The notes beneath the pieces were generated by a model. It worked only from the letters and a program-made list of their open reading frames with translations, was not told where the DNA came from and searched no databases. Below are positions 55,701-64,000 of a stretch of 64,000 nucleotides of DNA, piece after piece. How positions within the stretch are numbered: the stretch's first letter is position 1; each line of letters starts with the position of its first letter. The position numbers were made by a program, and so were the translations under genes. Where the stretch lies: positions 10,192,856 through 10,256,855 of the forward strand of contig CM040117.1 of NCBI GenBank assembly GCA_022559845.1. Reading direction: 5' to 3'. Origin of the DNA: Amorphophallus konjac. Taxonomy: Eukaryota > Streptophyta > Magnoliopsida > Alismatales > Araceae.

Positions 55701-58700
55701 CTTGAATTTTTTTTCCCATGGACCTTTGTTTTATAAAAAACGGAGGTGCAGTGATTCAGTTCAGAAGGCCACTCTCCTGTTTGCAAGTAGATCGCAAGAA
55801 AAAAACATGGTTACTACTTTTGCATATATGTTACTGGATAAATTATCTTTTCTCTAAGTTCTATTGTGAATCAAGTCCCTTGGCTGTGTATGTAGGTGCA
55901 TTATATGTGCTTTTAAACTATTGTTGTCTTGTTTCATTCTTTTATGTTTTAGAATTCATGATCCTTAGTTTCACTATTTTCTGTATTATCTGTTTTTGCA
56001 GTATGTGATAAAGAATGTAAACGCGCAGACCTAGCCCAACAAGCAAAAGAAAAAGAATCTGACATCAAAAGCATACTAAAGAAAGAGATTCAGGATTTGA
56101 AGTCAGAGATATCCTCATTACAGGAAAATGGAAACTTGAGAGATCAAGATAGGAATCAGCTGCTTGAAACTCGCATCTTACAAGGTGAAGCAGAAATAAA
56201 AAGGCTTAAAGAACAACTTCAAAAAGAGATCAAGAGAGCAGAGTCTGAGAAGAAGAAAGTGATGGAGGAGAAAAAGAAAACTGCAGAGGCATGGGAACTA
56301 GTGAAAATTGAAAAGTGCAAAGCAGAAGAAGAAAAGAGAATTGCAGATATAGAGAGGAAAAAAGCAGAAGACATGAGACATTCTTTGGCAAAAGCGAAGT
56401 CAGAAGCTAGTGAAGCCAGAGGCCATGTAAGTGAAGAGAGAAAGAAAGCAGAGTCAGCAAACAAGAAAGTCGAGCTGGAGAGGCAAAAGGTATGTAGAGA
56501 AAAGAAACGTGTTGATTTAGAGAGGGCTAGGTTTGAAGAGCAAAGGGAGCTGGTAGAAATAGAAAGAAAGAAGACAGTGGATGAAAAAGATCGTGCTGAT
56601 CATTTGTTGCAACAGCTAGAGGAAGAGAGGCAAATGAGAGCAGAACTGCAGAAGGAAATGGAGAAAATTTTATCCCGTCGGCAAGGGCCGAAGAGTTGTT
56701 TGGGAAGTTACAAAACTGAACAGGTAGGCGGTAGTAAGGAGGATACTCAATCTGCAAATATAAAGCTTTTGAAAAATAAGCTCAAGCTGGAGAGGAATGA
56801 ACTGAAGCATGCTAAGAGAATGGTCAAGTTAGAGAAAACAGAGAAACGATTACTTCTTCAGCAACTTTTTCTTTTAAAACAAGATCATATCCACTTCTCA
56901 CGTAGGTTAGAGATGCTCATTGACCGCTCCTCTTATTGCATGGAAGGTACTGATGGTTTGGAAAAGGTAGGTTCTTCTATGCCTGTTGGCTTTGCCACAT
57001 TCCAAAAAAAAGGGGGTTCTCCTTTGTTGTTTTTATTTAATATATGATTTCAATTGTTGATCTTGTTCCCTGTGTCATGAGAATTATTTTTTGCCTTTTG
57101 GTCCTTGCTGCAATTCTGCATATGTGGCAGGTGCTTTTATGCTATTCTACTTTCTGGGAGGCTTTTTTCACTAGTGCCGGTTGGTATCTTTTTGCTATCA
57201 AAGCCTTTTGGCCTGGGTTTTTTGACTTTTTTTTTGCAGTTATCCTATCTTTGGGCTTGTACTATTAACTTTGAGAGAATTTTTAATGTCTAAGTTGTAT
57301 CTAGATTATGTTTTAGATTTTCCAATTTGTTTCTATTATTTGATTTGTATAGCATTTTTGCTTATGTTTTAGGATGTCTTTTGCTTGTTTTGTTGGTGAT
57401 TGAGAATAGCATGTTGTCCTCTAGCAACATGTAAATTCTCCAACATCAGAGTATGTGTCATTTTATAGGGCTGTATCTGTGTTCTTTAGGTGTTCAATAT
57501 TTACTTGAGTGCACAAAGATGAATCTTTAAAACTGCCGATAAAAGACAAAATTCTTGAAGATAAGGCACTCCTTTATCTGTACAAATAGCTGCTGTTTTC
57601 ACTTTCAAAAAAAAAACCTGCTATTTTAACTTGTATGCCAGCTATTATCTCTTTACATTTGCTCCAAGGGGAATCGGAGCATAGGATTCCTTATGTTTCT
57701 GACTGTCTACTCTCCTGCCTCCACCCCATTGTCTGCCTTTTGATGGATATCTGATGGACGCACATTGCAGGTGGATGGATCCTTAATGCGATGTGCAAAG
57801 CAATGTGCTACCAGACCACAGAGGAAATGCGTTTGTGCTGAGCATGGTTTTACTTCTCAGATTGAGACTAAGACTAATTGTATGGATATGGAATATATGG
57901 GTCCAATTACATCGTGCACGTGGCATTTACATCAAAAATGTGGAGGAAGATCTACCAGACCAATCTCAGGTATTAGTTCTGATTTGGAGTCTCCGGTTGG
58001 GGACTCTGTCAGAGACAAGCCACAAAATTCTGCAGTATGTTCTACTGCTGTGACTTATTCTGATACACAGTTGATGGGCTCACAGGGTAGAAGCGCCTTT
58101 GCTGTTCCTACATCAGCCAAAATGGTGAAGGACAACTTCCAGGGTTTGCCTTCTTCAAATTTAACTGGTGAAACTAAAAATTTCCATGTGGTACAACAAG
58201 GTAATGATGGAATTATCTGTCATAGCAAGATGGAATTTCCATACATGAAACCCATTGTTGGCAATGGAATACAAGTTGCCAAGAATGATTCTCAATGCAA
58301 TAGGGGGAAAAGGAAGGCTGAAGTCATTGTAGATGCTGCAGATTGCAGTTGTTGCTTGAAAATTAGTAATGACAATTCTGTGTTGGAGGACATAAATTCA
58401 AAAAGCTTTGTCCCTCCAGTATGTAGAAGTGATGATATCTCGAGTTTAAATGGTGGAAAGAATCTTACTACTGAATTATCTGATGATTCAGATACCAGGA
58501 ACTGCCAGTTTCACATGAAGGAAAAGTCCAGTAAGCGTCCAAAACTTGGTCTTCAGCCTTCTGATAACATTGACAACCATAAGGAAGTATATGGATATGA
58601 AATGGATGGTCACAATGAAACATGTATCAATGAAGCTATGTTGCCCTTTCCTGGTGCTAGAGAACATGCTCTGACATGTAGGAACAAGTCAAATGACGTG

Positions 58701-59707
58701 TTCATGGATGATCAGGCAGCACTGGTCCGCTTGGAGACCATAATTTCAGAAGATTATATGAAACTGCTTGATTTGGATGATGATGCAGAAGAAGAAAGGT
58801 ATCAAGCAGCAAGAGAGAGGCCTTTGTCACCTACTTTACCTGAACTCGAGCCCCCTAGTAGAAGATATTCTTTAGATAAGTGTTGTGCATCTGATGGCAA
58901 ATGTGAAAGTATGAAAGAAAAACTTGTAGCTGTTGTTGAGCCACATAGGATCAACCGTCTCTCAGCATCCTCATCTCAGGAGCAGTTAGATTGTCATCTG
59001 ATCCCTGAAAAGATAAATCCATGTGATACTTCAGAGGGTATCAACGGGGCTTCATTATTGATGTCTAATTCAGAATGTATCCAGTTACCTCCGGATGGGT
59101 GTGCTTATGTTGATTCATCAAGTGATACAGGTGCTTCTCTGACTGATGTTGACCGCGAAAGCAGATCCAACATGAAGAAGGAAACTGCAAAACAGATGCC
59201 TTTGTCTGAAGATAAAGAATTAGAATGTGCAAACAGGGCCAATGGGCAACATTGGAGAAGTGATGGGTGCTGTGTTATTTTTTCAAATACCAAGGATGAA
59301 GAGGTGATTTCCAGAGTACTTCGCACCAGGAATGCAATCATACATGATATATCTCTGGGTGGTGACACAGGATTCTCAGTTCCAATGGTTGTTCATGCTT
59401 TAGCTGCAAATTTAAACCTCTCTGCTGAGTAAGTTATCCTTTTCATCTCTTTTTTTTCTCTTTTTGTTTATGTAACTAGGTTTCTGGTGAACCACTCGAG
59501 ATGGAAGGATGTGGGGTTTTTATCTGCATTTCCCTTCTACCGTGTGATGCATGACTATACTTTTTTGGTAAACCAGGGAGAAGGCTTGCATCCTCTTTTC
59601 ATTGTTGCTGTGTAAAGTTTCTGCTATGATACCTGTGGATCCTGCAACCCACACAGTAGGAGATGTATCATTGGAGTCGGAGTTAGTCATAGCAGAGATG
59701 GATAGAG
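40745..59707 (+). CDS. Large coiled-coil protein resembling EMB1611/MEE22, 3' end not in window
   Basis: Exons: 40745-40798, 40922-41036, 56002-56966, 57771-59428 and 59577-59707. All have GT-AG borders and consistent phases, giving about 974 codons and ending at a donor. Start MAADVALDPQPANPCCAE, then LKKRYLKLEEKRNALRQAVK, a motif I associate with plant EMB1611/MEE22-type proteins. Exon 3 (about residues 57-378) is almost wholly a charged coiled coil (KKKVMEEKKKTAEAWELVK and similar). Exon 4 is Ser/Asp-rich and probably disordered, with LLDLDDDAEEERYQAARERP and, near its end, VISRVLRTRNAIIHDISLGG. Exon 5 continues KACILFSLLLCKVS. EMB1611 of Arabidopsis is needed for embryo and shoot-meristem growth; its biochemical role is unclear to me. 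The family name rests on the N-terminal motif and layout from memory, so take it as tentative. The gene is very likely expressed: its long frames are open across 15 kb of transposon-filled intron. Confidence 0.75.
41422..42065. other. Intronic DNA, LTR-like, not identified
   Basis: Begins TGTTGGACCCAAAATCATTC, which looks like an LTR start, but no matching end, TATA box or coding domain is clear. GC-rich from 41790 to 41900. Confidence 0.3.
42066..42800 (+). mobile_element. 5'-truncated LINE (zinc-binding region of RT), frameshifted
   Basis: The + strand reads LLIWRITHGRLPARDRL and CCLCGREDESQDHLFVGC, the RVT zinc-binding domain at the C-terminus of plant LINE reverse transcriptases. After about 42425 the frame moves by one and continues WLILHAMLWTLWGERNNKTF, a typical C-terminal LINE phrase. 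The 3' tail ends near the AAAAAAG at 42790. The insertion is in the same direction as the host gene. Confidence 0.7.
42840..43130 (+). mobile_element. Second LINE 3' tail with poly-A
   Basis: Resembles the 3' part of the preceding LINE (GAATGGGCTGAGCTTCTTTG, TTATGTGAATTCTCCCAACT against GAATGGGCTGAAATTCTTTG, AATGTGAACTCGCACAACTC) and ends in an A-rich tail at 43107-43128. It is a separate, shorter 5'-truncated copy in tandem. Confidence 0.6.
43131..43879. other. Intronic DNA, nothing recognised
   Basis: AT-rich. The TTTTTTTTAATAAAGCAGA at 43406 followed by short A-rich stretches could be the start of an antisense retroelement tail, but no domain supports it. Confidence 0.3.
43880..44105 (-). 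pseudogene. Ty3/gypsy RNase H remnant
   Basis: On the minus strand, HWQHYLIYKPFMQHSNYYQ and LCSWHAKWVSYM, then in another frame GFTFVVQHKSGVQNKVADAH. These match the C-terminal RNase H part of plant Ty3/gypsy Pol (HWRHYLLPKEFVLYSDHEAL / KHKSGKENKVADALSRR type). One frameshift; about 75 codons remain. It stops at the TGTTGG start of the LTR at 44108. Confidence 0.6.
44108..45440 (+). repeat. Probable solo or partial LTR
   Basis: Starts TGTTGGACCTGTTATTTTTC. Contains GC-rich GGTCCGGGTGGG-type repeats (44510-44760, with a G13-15 run at about 44622) and a clear TATA box CCCTATAAATACCCCC at 44808-44823, so transcription would be to the right. The right edge is not sharp. The open frames on both strands at 44284-44907 are artefacts of the GC-rich repeats. 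No coding domain is attached. Confidence 0.5.
45441..45876. other. Degenerate short repeats
   Basis: Loose copies of a CTTAGCCAATGCTAAGCTGCC-like phrase of about 30 bp (45520-45640) and similar AAACC-rich phrases. No gene. Confidence 0.4.
45885..46113. mobile_element. hAT MITE, 229 bp, related to the 6.2 kb hAT
   Basis: Exact 8-bp duplication TTCAAGGG at 45877-45884 and 46114-46121. TIRs CATGGATGGCAG (left) and CATAGATGGCAG (right, read inward). It is filled with the TTTCGGCCGAAAC-type motifs that mark the ends of the hAT element at 6668-12892, so it is probably a deletion derivative mobilised by that family. Confidence 0.85.
46122..49677. other. Intronic DNA, no gene recognised
   Basis: Mixed composition. 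At 46993-47150 and 48080-48120 there are repeated GGATTGGCTGATCTGA / CGGCCCAGTCAGATG-type phrases, starting with CATGGATGGTAGAATC, which may mark another hAT-like non-autonomous element, but its right end and target duplication are not clear. A G8 run is at 48888. No coding domain found. Confidence 0.35.
50124..50157. repeat. Imperfect palindrome in the copia LTR
   Basis: GGTGG...GATCTC-CTGCA-GAGATC...CCACC. The 6-bp inner and 5-bp outer arms could form a hairpin in the R/U5 part of the LTR RNA. Confidence 0.6.
50664..50676 (-). promoter_or_regulatory. TATA box of the copia LTR
   Basis: Minus strand GCCATATAAAAGGGG, a good plant TATA box, about 215 bp downstream (in the minus direction) of the nearest ACCGAC core. 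Transcription would run leftward through the R/U5 part. Confidence 0.55.
50880..51815. repeat. Array of ACCGAC (DRE/CRT-like) cores in the LTR U3 region
   Basis: A loose tandem array of GCACCGAC-(C)-(t/a)TATG modules spaced 25-60 bp. By eye I count 16 exact ACCGAC and about a dozen one-base variants (ACTGAC, ACAGAC, ATCGAC, ACCGAG, TCCGAC, ACGGAC). ACCGAC is the core of the dehydration-responsive/C-repeat element bound by DREB/CBF AP2 proteins. The spacers often read CTATATGC or CTTATATGT. The array lies upstream of the LTR TATA box in the direction of LTR transcription. Confidence 0.8.
52054..52330 (-). other. Polypurine tract and 3' internal stub of the copia element
   Basis: The tract next to the LTR (52054-52068) is followed by at least four more similar tracts (CTCCCCC(T)n on the + strand at about 52147, 52190, 52217, 52253 and 52291). 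No pol domain is left to the right, so only the 3' edge of the body survives. Confidence 0.6.
52743..53100 (+). repeat. Tandem array of about 110 bp units, dimeric pattern
   Basis: Units begin GTTGACATATGCTTTGCCCT (52743), TTGACATCAAATTGCCTTGA (52853), TTGACATATGCTTTGCCCTG (52962) and TTGACATCAAATTGCCTTCA (53073, cut short). Units 1 and 3 match each other best, and 2 and 4 likewise, so a 219-bp dimer was duplicated. Shared core: AGGCCGTGGATG and GCTCCCCTGAGAC. Confidence 0.75.
53105..53298. mobile_element. hAT end fragment related to the 6.2 kb hAT
   Basis: The right terminus, read inward, is CATGGTTGGCAGTATCG, and the interior (TTTCAGCCGAAACGTATCGG, CACTGTAGCA) matches the left subterminal region of the element at 6668 in reverse orientation. 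The other terminus is missing: the fragment stops in TTGGACTTGAAAG within tandem unit 4, with no target duplication. Confidence 0.6.
53391..53825 (-). other. Open frame with acidic Ser/Glu-rich N-terminal half
   Basis: 144 codons. The middle is rich in Ser, Thr, Asp and Glu (TDTDTEDQQS, ISLPSSAESEDNF) and the end is basic/hydrophobic. It faces away from the zinc-knuckle frame at 53859 with only 33 bp between them. Acidic leaders of this kind precede the nucleic-acid-binding part of caulimovirid coat proteins, but on the same strand, so an inverted, rearranged relic is one reading. No firm homology. Confidence 0.3.
53859..54308 (+). pseudogene. CCHC zinc-knuckle ORF, pararetrovirus coat-like or gag-like
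   Basis: 149 codons: a basic segment rich in Arg/Lys (about residues 22-62), one CCHC knuckle (CFACKKHGHFARNC) at about residues 71-84, then an acidic segment (IDSDWELIETP). Basic region, single knuckle, then acidic Asp/Glu-Trp-Glu phrase is the usual plan of endogenous caulimovirid (plant pararetrovirus) coat protein ends, but LTR-element Gag can look alike. No protease, reverse transcriptase or movement domain follows; beyond 54308 the DNA is degenerate. An isolated, non-functional remnant. Confidence 0.5.
54732..55181 (-). other. Unidentified 149-codon open frame
   Basis: Starts MLDRPQLPFILCLIFRKDKR and has no motif that I recognise. It lies in the intron, antisense to the host gene. Could be a retroelement Gag piece or chance; the DNA around it (54310-56000) shows no other domain. 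Confidence 0.25.
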
Positions 59708-61189
59708 GTTTGTTTGAATGTTTCTCTTCATTTTTATTATGTCTTGTTTGACAAAATCTTAATGCTTGCTTTGAGAAGCGGATCTGCAGATATAGCATGG
59801 ATTATACTGCCTTATTAAATGTGGACTTTTCACAGACAATTAAACTCTACCGCATATTATTCTAACATCCTTGCTCTATGTTGACATGTAGTTTTTTGTT
59901 TTTTTCTCCATTGTATGATTATGTTCATTTTAGGGTTTATAAGCTGCCATGCTTTTGCCTTTCGATGGAGGGATGCTAGAGTTGACACGGCGACAAGGCA
60001 ATCCAAGGCTTTCTTTCTTGAGGTCCCTACCATAGTGGTGGCGCACTGTTCACAATAATGAGAAATCTAGCCCCCACCCAGGATCGATCCTGGGCAACCC
60101 CCCAACCCAAGGCTTTCTTGGGAGTCTATGTGCTTAGGTAGTTAGTTAGGTGGCACCTTGGTGCCTCTTTAAGAAACTTAAAATTTGTATGGCTCTAATG
60201 TACAAATTAAGAATAAAATACATGAGCAATTTACAGATTTCAATATAAAATTGAAACATAATGATTTAAATACTTCATTTGCAGAATATCCAATATAGAA
60301 TTTGAAAGAAATTGAATTACAATGAGATAATAAGCTTGAATATATAATTAAAAAATCAATAAGGAGAATCAAAATGTTAGAATGGAAGTGCTAGCTGCGG
60401 GTTGAAATTTGTCAACTTATGCAAATTCTGCAAGATGACATACATAAAACAAATACTGACAGGCATCATCACTAACAAAGAACAATCAACATACACTAAT
60501 GAAAGACAAAGTACTACGGCTAGCAAACATCTATAGATAGTAAGAAATGTCACACACAATCATAGTTTCAAGTTTAAAAGTGAGTACATCATCTGAACTA
60601 TTGAAAGAAGAGAGAGAGAGAGAGAGAGAGCAAGGGAACAAAGAGGCAGAAAGAGAGAGAGTGACATACATAGAAAGAGAGTGAGCAACATTGAGAGAGA
60701 GTGAGAGGGAGGACCAAAGACTGAAACGTAGAGGGGTTGAGATGTGAGAGGTCAGTGGTTGAATGGGGTTGGTTGGGGGGGGGAGGATTTGAACGTGTTC
60801 CATTTAAGAGGGAGGGAGAACAGTGGGCAAGCTGAAGGCCAGACACTTGAAGGGCTGAGATGCAAGAGAGGGCAATGGGAGAATGGGGGGTTGGGTGGAT
60901 GGAGGATTTAAACTTGATCCATTTAAAGTGGATCTTGCTAAGCTGGCCTGGCAAACCTGAGATGGATAAATGGGCCGGTTGCCTGGCTTGCCCGGGCCAC
61001 CTTTATGTGCCACAACAATGGTGTCCGGCACCGTGGATCTTCAACTATGAAAGTTGAACTTTGAACTGTAGAGGATGTGAGATACTAAGTAGGGCTGTTA
61101 ATGGCAGGCCAGGCTTATGGTTCTTCGTACTTAGATGAATTTGTAGTGGGCTCCACACACTTTCAATATGTTAAGGAAGAAATAAAAAA
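59708..61189. other. Intron or downstream DNA with simple repeats
   Basis: No further exon of the coiled-coil gene is recognisable. An 18-bp perfect palindrome CCCAGGATCGATCCTGGG is at 60077-60094. A (GA)n microsatellite runs about 60605-60700. The open frames at 60531-61057 are products of GA-rich or low-complexity DNA. Confidence 0.4.
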
Positions 61190-63083
61190 TTCGGGCCTAA
61201 AAGCCCAGCTGATGCGGGACGGAGACGCGACCAGACTAAGACGTACGACAGACTCGATGTGCGGCCAGCACTAGCACGCTAAGGTAAGCCGGGCGGCTGA
61301 CCACCGTGACGTTATCCGGGTGGAGACCTCTCTCAACAGCAACTCTAACTAGCCCGACGATCGTCCCTTGCGAGGGAAACGTGGGATCGCAGCGGTTAAG
61401 GAACCACTGTCGCCTAGGGTGGTGCAGTCCGAGCTCGGTGCTCGACTGGAGCTAAGGAACGGGCACTCTCAACTCACAATCACGGTGATTTGTAGCTAAC
61501 TATCGGCCCTAATCTCACAAACGCAGCATGATAGAAAGTATACTAAATCAGCAAATGTGAATATACGAACAAGCACGTACCTCCACGACTAGGCGTGGGG
61601 AAGAATTCCCGGCCGAATCCAAACAACCCCAATACACACAAGTGTTAAGTTTACAATTTCAGAACTTAACGCCCACTCCACGCAAGGAGGTAAAGGGCTA
61701 CAAACACCAATTTTGGGGTTGCTGGAATCCGGGTTGACGGGCCGCACTCGCAGGAGGCGAGGGAAGCGAGTCGGAGCTGATCCGGGTGAGCCGAATGGAA
61801 GCCGACTTGGTTCTGCCCGCGCTGGTCACCCTGCGCAACGAACTTGCGAAGGCCGGTGCACCAAGATCCGATGCCCGATCGGAGTTCCATTTCTTGGAGA
61901 ACGTCGGCGACATGACGAAGATCGTCTGCTCCGAAGGGCGCGATCAGATCTTTTCAGATCTAGGCGCAGCAGCAACTTTTCTCAGCTTCTGGTTTTGTGC
62001 ACACAGAACTGCACGAGAAGACAAATAATTACTGGAAAATTCGTTCCCGATGTCGGAACGAGGCGTCGTTTGTGGGAGCTCGTCAGCGATGTCCAGAGGA
62101 AGACGCAGACCAAAGCGCTTGCACAGATCTGCAAGGGAGGAGGCGGGACAGCTTCGGGAAGTCGGCTCTGATGCTGAGTCGGGTCTGCACAGATCAGCTT
62201 GCGCGATCCCACGAAAATCGTCGCCACGATCAGCACAGATCTCGGATCGACACGAGATCGGCGGCAACGCGAAGCGGACTGAAAATCCTTCAATCACTCA
62301 GGAAATCAGATCCAGAAGACTTGTAAGGCGATCTGGAGAATTTCGGGATTAGGAAACTCCAGATCTGGACAGCAAGCTCGGGCAGATCCGCGCGACGTCA
62401 CGAGATGAATTGTTGCCGGCGATCCAGAGCTCCGATCGATGCGAAACCACCTCCAAATTCTTCCAGACTCGCAGAAGCTTCTCTGAGAATTTTGGTGGAG
62501 CTAGATGCGAAGGGGATGGGGAGGATAGAGGGGCGAGTCACACGCCCAAGGTAAATCCCGTCACAGGATTTGGCAGGGCATCACACCCAAGGGGGAAAAG
62601 AAGAGAATCACTCTCTTAGTGCAATTTCTCTAACAAATCTTTCATTAGTTCCACTAAGAACACTATACATATGTTTAAATAGAGGTAAGACAAGGGGAGG
62701 GGGCTGGAAAAAACGTTGGAGCAAGGGGAGGGAGAGGGGGGTTCGATCCTTTGACAAGGAGAGGGGAGGGGAGACCAATGGGGGACAATGACTCACCTAC
62801 CTTTGAAAATCAAAGGGGAGGGGAGACGAGGGAGCTATCTAATGTTGACATTAAGGGAGGGGAGTCACCATTAAGGTGGCTGTCTCCTCTTGGACCAAGG
62901 CCCCTTCTAGAAGCCCACAATCCACTAGGTTCCTTTCACACTAGCCCATGGGCTTGGCCCATGTAGAAACCCAATAGTCAAGCCCAACACTATTCTAGCC
63001 CATTACAAGACCTTGAGCCCATTAGCCCTTTACACACTATTACAACCCATTAAGTGTCCACAAACTCCAAATAGGGCCCAACA
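61190..63083 (-). repeat. Candidate LTR of the second gypsy element
   Basis: GC-rich DNA on the left of a minus-strand gypsy fragment, where its 3' LTR should be. Read on the minus strand it would start TGTTGGGCCC (63083) and has a TATA-like CCTCTATTTAAAC at about 62674-62686. The several overlapping open frames at 61666-62619 have no recognisable domain. Edges uncertain: no clear polypurine tract sits to the right, and no second copy is in the window. Confidence 0.4.
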
Positions 63084-64000
63084 AGGCCAAACAATTATGA
63101 AATAAAGGTGAAGGCTCGGCCGATGCGTCCACGTCCTCCTTGAGCTATCCGGGTCCCGCCATATCCTCGTCCAATGGCGTGTATAGTGGCGTGTGTCCGC
63201 ACCAATTCTCCCCGGGTGGGAGGAACTCGACCCCGTCGAGTAAGGGTCCCGAGGCTTGAGCTCTCCGCATGTGATCAAGGCGTTGTTCATCGTGGGGCAT
63301 CCTCGCCAACGCACTATGAGGTGTTGGTAGGCTTCGTTCCTGGTGGTGATCACCTGCTCATCCAGTATACAATCTATATGCTTGCGTGGAGGCTGGAAGA
63401 GGTGAACTCTCGGGTGGTGTGTCACTCACAATAGGAGGAGAAAGCTCAAAAAACTCACGAGGGATCACCGCGGGCTTCCGATATGCTACCATACCTGAAA
63501 CATGGAACGTCGAACTGTCGTCTGGTAGTTCAATAATGTACGCATTGGATCCCACTTGTTTCATGACTCAGAAAGGGTTGGTATCGCGGGCCTAGAGTTT
63601 CTTTACGGTCCCTGAGGGGAAACCGTTCAGGTATGACCCTGATCATGACGTACTCTCCCTTTTGAACTCACGGGCATGTAGCGTGCATCAGCTAACTCCT
63701 TATACGTGCTTGGCTGGCCTTTCATTGGACGACTTAATGCAAACTCCATGCATGACAGACAAATGTGGAAACAAACAGACTCATACGTGACCTTAGACAA
63801 ACCTGGACACCCATAAGTAATACTCGCAAACAAACAATGCAACCCACAGTTGGGGACTCCTAGACATCCTAACATGAACCTACTGACTTCTAAATGGGGA
63901 TTCAGAGGTTTGGGAGGATCACACCCAAGTGCACATTGCCCTGGGATTGAGTACCCGAGTCGACAGCATTCTCTTTTAATAGCTCCTCAAAGAACTCCTC
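63084..64000 (-). pseudogene. Second Ty3/gypsy chromovirus, integrase C-terminus and chromodomain, runs off the window
   Basis: The minus strand gives VGSNAYIIELPDDSSTFHVS and MVAYRKPAVIPREFFELSPP, then HIDCILDEQVITTRNEAYQH and LIVRWRGCPTMNNALITCGE. This is parallel to the chromovirus at 21753-23444 (IGSNVYVVDLPPEYG; ILDEQVTTIRSRVYQR), so the two are related lineages. Frameshifts near 63400-63560 and a lack of open frame past 63600 show decay. The rest lies beyond 64000. Confidence 0.7.

Noticed and set aside
61666..62619. Several overlapping open frames of 70-150 codons in GC-rich DNA
   Set aside because: No start context, no domain, open on both strands; they lie where a gypsy LTR is expected.

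Overview
This window is nuclear DNA from a flowering plant. Its genes have many GT-AG introns, and it is dense in plant-type transposons (hAT, Helitron, chromovirus-type Ty3/gypsy, Ty1/copia LTRs and LINEs). The first exons of both real genes are GC-rich while later exons are AT-rich. That gradient is commonest in monocots, so a monocot is my guess, but no sequence here proves it.

Two genes look real, both on the + strand. The first (3592-18645) has eight exons that join in frame into a 376-residue DWNN / CCHC zinc-knuckle / RING protein, a short member of the RBBP6/PQT3 ubiquitin-ligase family. Its third intron is 10.7 kb of nested repeats. The second (40745 to at least 59707) encodes a large coiled-coil protein resembling EMB1611/MEE22. 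Five exons are visible, its second intron is 15 kb, and the 3' end is not in the window.

Layout. 1-3.1 kb: AT-rich DNA with three copies of one hAT-like MITE family and a gypsy gag relic. 3.6-18.6 kb: the DWNN/RING gene. Its third intron holds five tandem units of about 260-360 bp. Two units are interrupted by a TIR-type insertion at the same site. The first of these insertions is associated with a LINE fragment, which was split by a 6.2 kb hAT element carrying a decayed transposase and a minisatellite. 18.7-21.2 kb: dispersed repeats. 21.2-27.2 kb: a minus-strand Ty3/gypsy chromovirus with one continuous gag-pol frame broken by three TAG stops. 28.6-40.6 kb: a gene-fragment zone with CDK-type kinase exons (containing a 5 x 196 bp exon-intron tandem array), four exons of a BASS-type transporter, and a VIN3-like fragment lying inside a 2.3 kb Helitron. 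A second Helitron end lies 2 bp away. 41-56 kb: the second intron of the coiled-coil gene, with LINE tails, LTRs, a 229 bp hAT MITE, a copia-type LTR holding an array of DRE-like ACCGAC cores, and a pararetrovirus-like or gag-like zinc-knuckle ORF. 59.7-64 kb: simple repeats, a candidate LTR and the 3' end of another gypsy element.

No operon, CRISPR array, rRNA or tRNA gene is seen. The items most worth a second look are the ACCGAC array upstream of an LTR TATA box, the in-frame 54 bp mini-exon array in the kinase fragment, the two Helitrons placed end to end just upstream of a start codon, and the strong TAG bias of stop codons in the dead transposons.
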